A stretch of 35,020 bases of DNA. Origin: Candidatus Rokuibacteriota bacterium. GTDB lineage: Bacteria > Methylomirabilota > Methylomirabilia > Rokubacteriales > CSP1-6. A model generated the notes under the pieces. It made no database searches. It was given only the letters and a program-made list of their open reading frames with translations, and was not told the DNA's origin. Numbering within the stretch: position 1 is the stretch's first letter; every line of letters starts with the position of its first letter. The position numbers and the translations under genes are program-made. Shown one piece after another: positions 17,036 to 24,609 of this stretch. The stretch is taken from positions 1 through 35,020 of the forward strand of contig QHRW01000023.1 of NCBI GenBank assembly GCA_003220265.1, read 5' to 3'.

Positions 17036-18592
17036 TTAGACCGGACCGCTCGACGTCGGGCGCGATTCGGGCAGGACGGCCGACGTGCCTTGAGTCGCCG
17101 CCACTCGCGCCGCTTCCTCATAGGCGTCGCCCGCCTCCATTGCCGCCTCCAGTCGCAGCCAGGCGTAGAGGACGAGCCATGGCCCGTCTTGCTTTGGGGG
17201 CGCGATGTGGGAGTGCGCATAGATGCCGGGGGCAGGTTGCTGCGCGCCCGCGACCGTGCGCATGGCGAGGCGCCGGTCCGAGATCCCGATCCAGCGCCGC
17301 GGGATCTCCAGGCCGAGCGCCGCCGGCGACGTGATCCACGCGACGAGGCGCGCGAGGGCTTCCGCCTGGATTGGCGTGGGCAATACGTAGGATCCGCCTT
17401 CGAGCCAGCCAGCCGCAATCGTGCGCGTCCAGGGCAGGGCGGGGCGGCGCGGATAGCGGCGTCTGTAGAGGCCCAGGTTGCGCTCGAAGATGGGATTGAC
17501 GACCTCCACGCCCACGGACCGGCCGTTGTGATTGCCGGCGTGCCACGTGACGTCGTCGCCGAGGTCGCCATGTTGAGTGATCTGCCCATCGGGACCGAGG
17601 ATCAGGTGCACACCGAGACCGCGCTTCTGCAGGACCGCGACCGTGTCGGGCGCGCTCCATGTTTCCGTCTCGTGGACGACTAGCTCCGTCACTTGTCGCC
17701 CCGGGCGGCGGTCGCCGAGGAGCCGCACCACGCGCGGATCGGCAAAGTTGATCACGCTGAGGGCCGGGGCCGCCGGAAGCGGGACTCCGCGCACGAGAAA
17801 GCTCGTGGCCGAGGCAGGATTCGGTGTCACGGGCGCGGCCGCAGCCGGTGGTGGCGGTGCACCCGCGGCGACGAGCGCCCGCTCTGTTTGCGGACCGACG
17901 ACGCCGTCGGCGGTGAGGCCGTGGCGTTGCTGGAACGTGCGGATCGCCGCGCGCGTGGCCGGACCTGATCGTCCGTCGACGGTCAGGCGCGCCCCCACCA
18001 CGCGGTTCAGCGCCTCCTGGAGCCAGCGAACGTACTCCGGGGTACGCCGGTCCACGGGCCGTACATTCACGTCACTGACTTCCGACTCGGCCGCGGGCGC
18101 GCCGGGCGTCTCGCGGGGCTGCCGAGCCCGCGCGTCTGCGAGGGCACGCTCCGTATCCGGTCCCACGATTCCGTCCGCCGGAAGTCCGGCACGCTCTTGA
18201 AAGCTCCGGAGCGCGCTGCGGGTGTCCGGTCCCATGACACCATCGACGGGAAGGCGGAGCCCCATGATCAGATTCAGCGAGCTCTGGACCCATCGGACGA
18301 GCTCGCTGTCGGCGGGCGCGGTGGGCGCCGGGGCGGCTGCGCTGTCGGCGGGTTCAGTCGGTGACGAGGGCTCTCGGTCCGGCCTGTCGCGTTCCACCGC
18401 GACGAAGGGCGGGCCCCACGGCAGCCGGGGACGAGGCCTGAACCGAGGCCACGGAAACCGCTGCGGTCGCGGCAATGGACGGGCCAGGACGGGGCGCCGC
18501 GGTCGTCGCAGGCGGCCGCGCTCCTCCTCGAGGTCCTCGAAGCCGAGCTCACCACCTTCTGACCACTCTGGCGGGGGGATCCGCTCGTTCAT
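17036..18592 (-). CDS. peptidoglycan amidase with two PG-binding repeats
   Basis: The product is 518 residues from ATG 18592 (GGAGAAG site). In order: an acidic N-terminus, a Pro/Arg-rich linker (about 25-65), two PG_binding_1 domains (about 95-152 and 185-243, each with a LPVDG or LTVDG turn, then GP-x-TR and the FQ helix), then an Amidase_2 domain (about 300-470) with likely zinc ligands in LVVHETE (H307), TWHAGNHN (H351) and the AHSHIAPPKQDGPW end. It should cut the bond between MurNAc and the stem peptide. No signal peptide is visible, so export would need a dedicated route or lysis. It belongs to the same train as the zincin and glycine-zipper genes. Confidence 0.9.
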   Translation of the reverse strand: MNERIPPPEWSEGGELGFEDLEEERGRLRRPRRPVLARPLPRPQRFPWPRFRPRPRLPWGPPFVAVERDRPDREPSSPTEPADSAAAPAPTAPADSELVRWVQSSLNLIMGLRLPVDGVMGPDTRSALRSFQERAGLPADGIVGPDTERALADARARQPRETPGAPAAESEVSDVNVRPVDRRTPEYVRWLQEALNRVVGARLTVDGRSGPATRAAIRTFQQRHGLTADGVVGPQTERALVAAGAPPPPAAAAPVTPNPASATSFLVRGVPLPAAPALSVINFADPRVVRLLGDRRPGRQVTELVVHETETWSAPDTVAVLQKRGLGVHLILGPDGQITQHGDLGDDVTWHAGNHNGRSVGVEVVNPIFERNLGLYRRRYPRRPALPWTRTIAAGWLEGGSYVLPTPIQAEALARLVAWITSPAALGLEIPRRWIGISDRRLAMRTVAGAQQPAPGIYAHSHIAPPKQDGPWLVLYAWLRLEAAMEAGDAYEEAARVAATQGTSAVLPESRPTSSGPV

Positions 18593-18641
18593 GGTTCTTC
18601 TCCATTGAGCGCGATGGGACGTCGAGAGGCGCCGCGCGGCG

Positions 18642-19751
18642 TCATGACGCATCGCCGACGATGGCTCGGGCCGCCGATGCGGCGCCAGGCGAGAGCGCTT
18701 CGGCCAGGCCGGTGATGTCGCGCGCCGTGTGCCGGGCCGTCAGCAAAAAGGTCAGACGCGCGCCGGATCCTTCCGCGTCCTCCCGGAGCACCGCGCGCAC
18801 ACCCTGGTGCGCCAGGACACGATGCAGACGCAGGGCCGCGCCACCGCGAACCGTCGCCAGCGTCTGGACCGGAAAGAGACTGCCGACGACCGGCAGGCCC
18901 GTTCGCGACAGCTCGCTGCGAAGCAGGAGGACGACATTCGCGAGGCACCAACGCAGCACGTCGCCGTGCGTCCGGTTCACGGCCAGTGCGTGCGCCGCGG
19001 CACGAAGCGTCGCCATCGATGGTGGGCTGCAGTGCACGCGCGTCGCGCTGGTCGCCTCGAAGCGGGTGACAGCAGCACGGTCGCCCGCCAGGACGGCCAG
19101 CGGAACGCCGAGGCCCTTGGCCAGCGATGCGACCACGATGACACCGGCCCCCACCAGGCCCGCCCGGGCCAGCGAGCCGCCACCACCATATCCGTAGGGC
19201 GCTCGAGGTCCAGGCTCGCGTCCCAGCACGCCCAGGGCCTGCGTATCGTCGATGACGACGCGGCCTCCCCACCGCTGGGCGGCCTCGACGTAGGCGACGA
19301 GCGGCGCCGCACGGCCGCAGCGTGGGCAGAAACCGTCGGTGGCGATCAGCGGACGCCGGCGTCCGGCATCCCGGAGGAGTCGTTGTCGGAGCGCGTCCGC
19401 ATCGTGGTGGGGGAAACTCCGGACCGGGATCCCCCGCGATGCGGCCCGCTCGATGCCCCACCGTGCGATGGGATAGAGCTCTGCATCCATATAGATGACG
19501 CCATCCGCGCCCAGCTCTTGAAAGAGGTCCCAGAAGATATGCAGCGTCGATGGGCTCAGCGTGGCGCGCTCGCAGCGCATGAGGGCGGCCAGCGTCCCCG
19601 CGACCGCCGTGGTCACGGGAAATTCGCGCAGCGCCGCCGGGGCCCCAAGAGTGAGCTGCGGCCACGGCCGCAGCGCCCGGCTCGGGTGGCGCAAACCCAG
19701 GTAGAGTGCGGAGGTGAAGTCGAGCGTCCGCGGTGAGGCCATTCGGGTCAT
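18642..19751 (-). CDS. PLP-dependent alpha-oxoamine-synthase-like aminotransferase-fold protein
   Basis: The product has 369 residues and the fold-type I pattern of the KBL/BioF/SPT group: the pyridine-contact stretch VVIDDTQALGVLG (about 165-177) and the Schiff-base lysine in ASLAKGLGVPLA (K212). These enzymes join an amino acid to an acyl thioester, or in odd members do other PLP chemistry. An unusual CPRCGR insertion (residues 142-147) replaces the usual SMDGD loop and could bind metal. The first 45 residues lack the typical family start. ATG 19751 or ATG 19742 may be used; neither has a strong ribosome site. It lies between the 549-aa unknown and the amidase gene. Confidence 0.78.
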   Translation of the reverse strand: MTRMASPRTLDFTSALYLGLRHPSRALRPWPQLTLGAPAALREFPVTTAVAGTLAALMRCERATLSPSTLHIFWDLFQELGADGVIYMDAELYPIARWGIERAASRGIPVRSFPHHDADALRQRLLRDAGRRRPLIATDGFCPRCGRAAPLVAYVEAAQRWGGRVVIDDTQALGVLGREPGPRAPYGYGGGGSLARAGLVGAGVIVVASLAKGLGVPLAVLAGDRAAVTRFEATSATRVHCSPPSMATLRAAAHALAVNRTHGDVLRWCLANVVLLLRSELSRTGLPVVGSLFPVQTLATVRGGAALRLHRVLAHQGVRAVLREDAEGSGARLTFLLTARHTARDITGLAEALSPGAASAARAIVGDAS

Positions 19752-19871
19752 CGTTGGTCCAGCGTCGCATTCAAGTGTCCATCACGGCTGCCGCCACCCG
19801 GGGGCGACGGCGCCGGCCGTCGGCCGGCGCCGCCGCCACGAGGGCTGACGGCTCCCTCGTCGTCCCCGCGA

Positions 19872-21521
19872 CTACCGCTCGGAGTTGCGCTCGGCTCTCG
19901 GCACCAGACTCGTCGTCGGCACCGGCAGTGGCCGCGCGGCAGGCAGGCCGGCCGGCTGGGCCGCCGGCAGTGCTCCGGCGCGCTGACTGGCCAGGCGGTT
20001 TCGCAGGTGGACAGACGGCGGAGTGAACCGTGTGCTCTGCTGAGCGTCTGTCACGTCCACGCCAGTCACCGCACGGTAGGCGTGGATGTACCCCTGGATC
20101 TCGGCGCGCCAGTATCGCACCCAGTTGGCCGCCTGCGCCGGATCGTTGAACTCACTCCAGCTGCCGAATCGGATCGACAGGAGGATCTGTTCCCCGAAGA
20201 TCCCGAGATTTCGGAAGTGGAGCACCGAGACATCCGTCCAGCCCTGCAGCTTCTTCATCGCGTCGACCCGGTCCATCCACGCTTCGGGGTAGTCGACCAT
20301 GATGCGCGTGGGAAGGAACTCGCGGAACTCCGGGCGCGCCAGGAGCCACTCCTGCATCAGCATTTCCATGCGAGCCGTCCACGGCAGATCGCCGTACTGG
20401 TTGTGCTGTCCCTCGGAGAGGATCAGGTGGACGTCCCGCAGGGCATTGAGCACCGTGAAGCCGTCGGCGACCACGGTGGTGTCGTCGTCTTGCTTGAAGA
20501 AGGCCGAACAGATCTGGAGCAGGTTGTGGAAGGCTTCGAGGAACTTCGAGCGGCTGTCCGCGGTCGTCATCTCGGGGATCGCCTGGCCGTGGAGCGAGAT
20601 GCCATAGTGGTGGTCGTACTCATAGGCGCGGCGCCGTACCGTGAGGCGATGCTGCTCGTCCTGGAGGTAGCCCCACAGGAGGTTGTTGAGCGGACGCAGC
20701 GGATCGATCTCCAGCTGGGCCAGTGCGGTGCCGGCGGCGCCGCGGACGTTCTGGAAACGCTGGGTGATCGCGTTCATGGTCTGAACGAGCATGCCCTCCT
20801 CGTGCCAGTACGACCAGATCAATTCGAGGAAGCACGGCATCGTCAGCTTGCGTTGAACGATGCCTCGGCACGTTTCCCACCAGTCGGCATCGGTCCCCTT
20901 CGACTCCACGATCGAGACGTCGCTGAGCTTTTGCCGAATCAGCGCGAGATAGGGAAGCGTGAAGTGGTCCGCCTGAGTCTTCTCGGGGTCCTTGGGCAGC
21001 TTCTCAAGGTACTGTCCCCAGAGGCCCTCGATGTCGCCATGAGTCAGGGCGCGATAATAGCGAGCCTCCTCCTCTTCCACGACTGCCTTCGGTAGCTCCT
21101 TGCCCTGGATCTCCACGGGCGCGTTTGGATCGTACTTCTCCCTCGGAACTTCCTGACTCGCCAGAAAGTGCTTTCCGTCGGTGGAGCCGCTCGACGTGCG
21201 CTCACGAAGGTCGAGATCGACACCGCAATGCAGTGTCAGGAAGACCTCCGTCGCAACCTTCAGGAGTCGGTAGGGCTCGATGTCCGGAAATGGCAACCCT
21301 CGGCGCCTGCGCAGATCGAACTTCAGCGACCTGGCCCGGCTCAGGGGGAAGCCCTCGTCCCCAGGGCTCGTGTCGCCGCACATGAGGATGTCCATGAACC
21401 GCCCGTAGTTCTTGAAGCTGATTCGTTGCGTGCTCAAGCGAATCGCCGTCCACAGCGGCTGATCCGCTGAGCCCTTGATGCCGGTCCGCCGCAGATGTAC
21501 GTCGACTTCGGGAACACTCAT
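19872..21521 (-). CDS. conserved-looking protein of unknown function, 549 residues
   Basis: This is a large soluble protein with no signal peptide. ATG 21521 follows GGAGGATGTC. Distinct blocks include DQPLWTAIRLSTQRISFKNY near the N-terminus, TMPCFLELIWSYWHEEGMLV, DPLRPLNNLLWGYLQDEQHR, YEYDHHYGISLHGQAIPEMT, FKQDDDTTVVADGFTVLNAL and a C-terminal RAEIQGYIHAYRAVTGVD. The HH and DDD clusters suggest metal binding but no known catalytic motif is complete. The last 45 residues are Pro/Ala-rich and disordered. From memory such proteins occur beside similar acidic glycine-zipper proteins, but I could not search. It follows the zincin gene by 10 bases. Confidence 0.75.
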   Translation of the reverse strand: MSVPEVDVHLRRTGIKGSADQPLWTAIRLSTQRISFKNYGRFMDILMCGDTSPGDEGFPLSRARSLKFDLRRRRGLPFPDIEPYRLLKVATEVFLTLHCGVDLDLRERTSSGSTDGKHFLASQEVPREKYDPNAPVEIQGKELPKAVVEEEEARYYRALTHGDIEGLWGQYLEKLPKDPEKTQADHFTLPYLALIRQKLSDVSIVESKGTDADWWETCRGIVQRKLTMPCFLELIWSYWHEEGMLVQTMNAITQRFQNVRGAAGTALAQLEIDPLRPLNNLLWGYLQDEQHRLTVRRRAYEYDHHYGISLHGQAIPEMTTADSRSKFLEAFHNLLQICSAFFKQDDDTTVVADGFTVLNALRDVHLILSEGQHNQYGDLPWTARMEMLMQEWLLARPEFREFLPTRIMVDYPEAWMDRVDAMKKLQGWTDVSVLHFRNLGIFGEQILLSIRFGSWSEFNDPAQAANWVRYWRAEIQGYIHAYRAVTGVDVTDAQQSTRFTPPSVHLRNRLASQRAGALPAAQPAGLPAARPLPVPTTSLVPRAERNSER

Positions 21522-21531
21522 GACATCCTCC

Positions 21532-22863
21532 TTAGTTGAGGCTCGGTTCCAGCATTCTCGTTTTCTGCGCGTCGGCCGTGGGCCGGGCCGACGCTCGTGC
21601 CGCGTCGTCGAGCGTGCTGCGAAGCGCCCAGTACTGCAGCAGCTCGACCAGCGTCCGGCTTTCCTCCTCGGGGCCGATCCGGCCGTCGGCTCTCGCCTGC
21701 CCGATGATGGCGAAGGCGAGTGACGGTGACGTCTCCCGCAGCCGCGCCGGCGACCCGTTCAGCGCCCGGAAGGCCTCGACCAGACGCGCGGGGGTTCGCG
21801 TGGCGGTGTCCATGACCTCGGCGAGCGACCGTCCCCGCAGCGACCGGGGCCGATGGGTCACGAGCAACTCCACGAACTTCGGCATCGTGGATTCGAGCGC
21901 GGCCAGGAGCGCTCGATAGTCCGGCGCCAGGCTCAGCCTCGGATAGAACGACTCCCAAAGCTGCTCCACCGCGCGCCACTGTGGATGCGGGTACAGCGCC
22001 CGCCCCATCGCGCAGCTCAGCTTGACTCGTATCCACGGGATCGGGTGCGGATCCTCGGGGTTCAACCGGAAGACGAAGATCCGCGGCAGGCTGACGACAC
22101 CGATCAAGCCCAGCGTGGATGCCACACCGATCCGGGCCACCGACCAGAAGTCGGCGAAGATCTCGGAGATCCAACGCTCCCAGTACCGCCAGGCGAGCCG
22201 CTCCGCGGGCTCCTCCTCGTGACGCGCATGCAGGAGCGGGCGCAAGGAGTCGAGCACGTCGAGCAGTGCGGCTGCCTGATGGCCGACCTCGTGAATCAGG
22301 GACGAGGCGATGCCGCTGCCCACCATCCGCTCTCGCGGGACCCGGACGATGGCGACTGGGTTCTCGCCGCCGCCCGGCAGGCGCGTCCGCTCTCGGCGGA
22401 TCGCCGCGCCATGCCCCCGGTCCAGATAGCAGATGACCGGCGGTGGAGCGTAGTACCCGCCGGGGAGGGCCAGCGCATCAGCGGCAACCACATCGAGACC
22501 CGACAGGGCCAGTCCGTTGTCGAGCTGACTTCGCTGGCTCAGGACGTCGGCGAAGATGTCGAACTGCGTCAGCACCGCGTTGAAGCGCAGCCGCAGGAAG
22601 GTGAAGCGTTGCTGCAGCGTGGCCGGCGGGACGTCGCGGGCCGCGGGGGTCGCCAGCCATTTCAGATAGGCGTTCACCCGAGCGCGCAGCTCCCGGCGCC
22701 CGGTGGCGAGATAGCGCTCGATGGCGGTCACGGCCCGCGGAGACACTGCGGCCGCGGGGACCATCGTCTCGGTGATCACGAATGGCTTGATACGGGCCAG
22801 CCGCGCGAGCAGCGCGCGGGCCTCGTGGGCCAGCATGTCCGAGGCGACGATCCCCGTGGCCAT
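21532..22863 (-). CDS. putative zincin metallopeptidase
   Basis: The product has 443 residues. The helix SSLIHEVGHQAAALLDV carries an HExxH zinc motif (H191, E192, H195), and 38 residues later WISEIFADFW supplies a plausible third ligand (E234), giving a gluzincin-like arrangement. The N-terminal 130 residues are helical; a hydrophobic segment follows the active site (about 242-262, IGVASTLGLIGVVSLPRIFV). No signal peptide or pro-domain cleavage site is clear. The gene starts 6 bases after the stop of the 214-aa glycine-zipper gene and ends 10 bases before the 549-aa gene, so these three are almost certainly one transcript. Target unknown; it might process the zipper proteins. Confidence 0.7.
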   Translation of the reverse strand: MATGIVASDMLAHEARALLARLARIKPFVITETMVPAAAVSPRAVTAIERYLATGRRELRARVNAYLKWLATPAARDVPPATLQQRFTFLRLRFNAVLTQFDIFADVLSQRSQLDNGLALSGLDVVAADALALPGGYYAPPPVICYLDRGHGAAIRRERTRLPGGGENPVAIVRVPRERMVGSGIASSLIHEVGHQAAALLDVLDSLRPLLHARHEEEPAERLAWRYWERWISEIFADFWSVARIGVASTLGLIGVVSLPRIFVFRLNPEDPHPIPWIRVKLSCAMGRALYPHPQWRAVEQLWESFYPRLSLAPDYRALLAALESTMPKFVELLVTHRPRSLRGRSLAEVMDTATRTPARLVEAFRALNGSPARLRETSPSLAFAIIGQARADGRIGPEEESRTLVELLQYWALRSTLDDAARASARPTADAQKTRMLEPSLN

Positions 22864-22869
22864 TGCGTC

Positions 22870-23514
22870 TCACGCGCCCAGCACGATGATGTGGCGGCCG
22901 CGCCGGATCCACCGACCCGTGCGCCCGGCGGCGCCGCCCGCCGCCGCCATGCCGTTGCCGCCCGAGGCCAGCGCCCGGGCCAGGCCGGGCGCATGGGTGC
23001 GTGCCGCTTCGATCAGCGCGCTCCGGGCGCCGGACGGCGTCACGCCACTCGCACCGGCGTTCGCCGCGTTGGCGGCGGCGTCCCCGGCCAGGCGCACGAA
23101 TCGCCGCGCGACGTCGAACTCCTGGTCTTCCTGGCTCATCCCTTCGAGGTTGACCTCGAACATGTTGGCGGCGGCGTTGCCGAGGGCGGCTCCCACCGCG
23201 GTGCCGACGCCGGGAATGGGGATGAGGCTGCCCAGCGCGCCGCCTGCCACGGGCAGGAATTTCTGCGCCACGCCCTTGAGGAGCCCGCCCAGGGGGCCCC
23301 GCGTGATCTTGCCGACCGCGCCACTGACTTTCTTGAAGAGGTTGCCGAGGAACTGGTCCAGCTCCTCCTCGGTCGACACACCGAGGAGTTCGGTGGCGAG
23401 GTCGATCTCGTCGGCCTCGCCGAGCACGCCGGTCTCGCCGGCGTAACCGTACGGTGTCGCCTCGAACGTCTCGCCATAGGCTTCGAGCTGCGTGCGATCC
23501 AGATCGTGCATCAT
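22870..23514 (-). CDS. glycine-zipper protein with C-terminal W-RRGR tail, paralogue 1
   Basis: The product is 214 residues from ATG 23514 (GGAGGA site). Plan: an acidic N-terminus (residues 1-40), a motif ELLGVSTEEELDQFLGNLFKK (about 42-62), a Gly/Ala-rich zipper likely to enter or pack against membrane (LPVAGGALGSLIPIPGVGTAV and on, about 87-117), a segment EGMSQEDQEFDVARRFVRLAG (about 124-144), a variable Ala-rich stretch and the exact C-terminus GRWIRRGRHIIVLGA. All blocks recur in the same order in the adjacent gene at 23608-24303. There is no signal peptide. Function unknown; a pore-forming, colicin-like or cargo role is conceivable. Confidence 0.72.
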   Translation of the reverse strand: MMHDLDRTQLEAYGETFEATPYGYAGETGVLGEADEIDLATELLGVSTEEELDQFLGNLFKKVSGAVGKITRGPLGGLLKGVAQKFLPVAGGALGSLIPIPGVGTAVGAALGNAAANMFEVNLEGMSQEDQEFDVARRFVRLAGDAAANAANAGASGVTPSGARSALIEAARTHAPGLARALASGGNGMAAAGGAAGRTGRWIRRGRHIIVLGA

Positions 23515-23607
23515 GTCCTCCGCGTGAGGCGGGCCGTCAGCGCGGCCGCCGGATGGGGTTGACGTATCGAGGGCCTCGTTCCGCGCACCTGCGTGGAAGG
23601 TGTGGCG

Positions 23608-24303
23608 TCACGACGTCTGGCTCGGGCCCGGTGCGCTGCAGTTGACGATGACGATGGTGCGGCCGCGGCGAACCCATCGCCCGCTCGGCGCGCGCCCGCC
23701 GGCGACGGCCGGCTCGGCCGGATGCGGCGCGAGGAAGCCCGGCGCGTGCTCGCGGGCCGCATCGGCGGCGGCGACCTCGGCGACGACGGGCGGGGCAGCA
23801 GACGGCTCGCTCTGCGCGGCGTTGGCGGCCGCCGCGCCGGCGAAGCGCACGAAGCGTCGGGCGATCTCGTACTGCTGGTCCTCCGGGCTCAGACCCTCCA
23901 GTTCGACGCCGAAGAACTGTCCGGCGTTCGTCGCAAACTGACGGCCGAGCGCTTCACCCGAAGGACCACCGACGGCCGAGCCGATGGCGCCGCCGATCAC
24001 CGGGAGCGCTTGGCCGGCGGCGTTCTTGAGGATGCCGGTGAGCGTCTGTCCGAGGGGCGACCGGATCACGCCGCCCACCGCGCGGCCGGCGCGCTTGATC
24101 AGGTCGCCGAGGAAACGGTCCAGCTCTTCTTCGCTGGCCACCTCGAGCAGGGCGCCGGCGAGCGCCATTTCCTCGACCTCGTCGAACGCGCGCTGGCCGC
24201 CCATCGCCTCGACTCCTTCATGAGCTTCCAGCGCTTCACCCCACAGCTCGCCATTCCCACTCTCGAGCGCATCCAGCTCCGACTCCGACTCCCAGTCCCG
24301 CAT
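23608..24303 (-). CDS. glycine-zipper protein with C-terminal W-RRGR tail, paralogue 2
   Basis: The product is 231 residues. ATG 24303 follows a GGAGGGAG site; the longer open frame upstream crosses the intergenic region. It repeats the plan of its neighbour: acidic start (RDWESESELDALESG), motif ALLEVASEEELDRFLGDLIK, zipper LPVIGGAIGSAVGGPSGEAL, segment EGLSPEDQQYEIARRFVRFA, an Ala/Pro-rich variable stretch, then SGRWVRRGRTIVIVN plus ten extra residues. Identity outside the motifs is modest, so the duplication is old and the motifs are under constraint. It is the first gene of the minus-strand island train, 93 bases before paralogue 1. Confidence 0.72.
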   Translation of the reverse strand: MRDWESESELDALESGNGELWGEALEAHEGVEAMGGQRAFDEVEEMALAGALLEVASEEELDRFLGDLIKRAGRAVGGVIRSPLGQTLTGILKNAAGQALPVIGGAIGSAVGGPSGEALGRQFATNAGQFFGVELEGLSPEDQQYEIARRFVRFAGAAAANAAQSEPSAAPPVVAEVAAADAAREHAPGFLAPHPAEPAVAGGRAPSGRWVRRGRTIVIVNCSAPGPSQTS

Positions 24304-24438
24304 GGTTTCTCCCTCCGACAACGACCGCCTCGCGCTACCCGTCTTCGAGCCGTTCGCACTCTGCACGAGCCGGACCAAGCGCAGCGCGCGCTCATTGCGC
24401 GATTCTCGCGACCGATTCGAAGAGGCGGACGAGCAGGA

Positions 24439-24458
24439 CGGCGAAGCTGGCTTCGCCG
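24439..24458. promoter_or_regulatory. perfect inverted repeat CGGCGAAGC-TG-GCTTCGCCG
   Basis: A 9-base dyad with a 2-base centre sits near the middle of the divergent region, about 115 bases upstream of the sigma-54 promoter and 136 bases from the minus-strand start. The close arms suit a dimeric DNA-binding protein, including an enhancer-binding activator, better than an RNA hairpin. It is the best operator candidate for the island. Confidence 0.45.
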
Positions 24459-24561
24459 ACGCGACCGTTCGGACGGAGCCGGCCGAAGGATCGTTCGGAG
24501 GCGACGCCGCGCGACGAGCGTCGATTGCGATCACGCTCGACGAGTGCGGCCGCCGTCGAGG

Positions 24562-24576
24562 TGGCGCGAGGCTTGC
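24562..24576 (+). promoter_or_regulatory. sigma-54 (RpoN) -24/-12 promoter candidate
   Basis: TGGCGCG-AGGC-TTGC matches TGGCACG-N4-TTGC at 10 of 11 positions with the required GG/GC spacing. Transcription would start near 24588, just before the AAGGAGG ribosome site (24595-24601) of the gene at 24610, giving a very short leader. Confidence 0.5.
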
Positions 24577-24609
24577 CTGTGGTGCGCAGCGATGAAGGAG
24601 GACGCCCTC

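Larger units (their letters stand above)
24304..24609. promoter_or_regulatory. divergent intergenic control region of the island
   Basis: This region of 306 bases separates the minus-strand train (zipper genes onward) from the plus-strand pair. It contains a perfect 9-base inverted repeat (24439-24458) and a sigma-54 promoter for the plus-strand pair (24562-24576). I found no convincing promoter for the minus strand. The frames that cross it lack family features. Confidence 0.5.
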
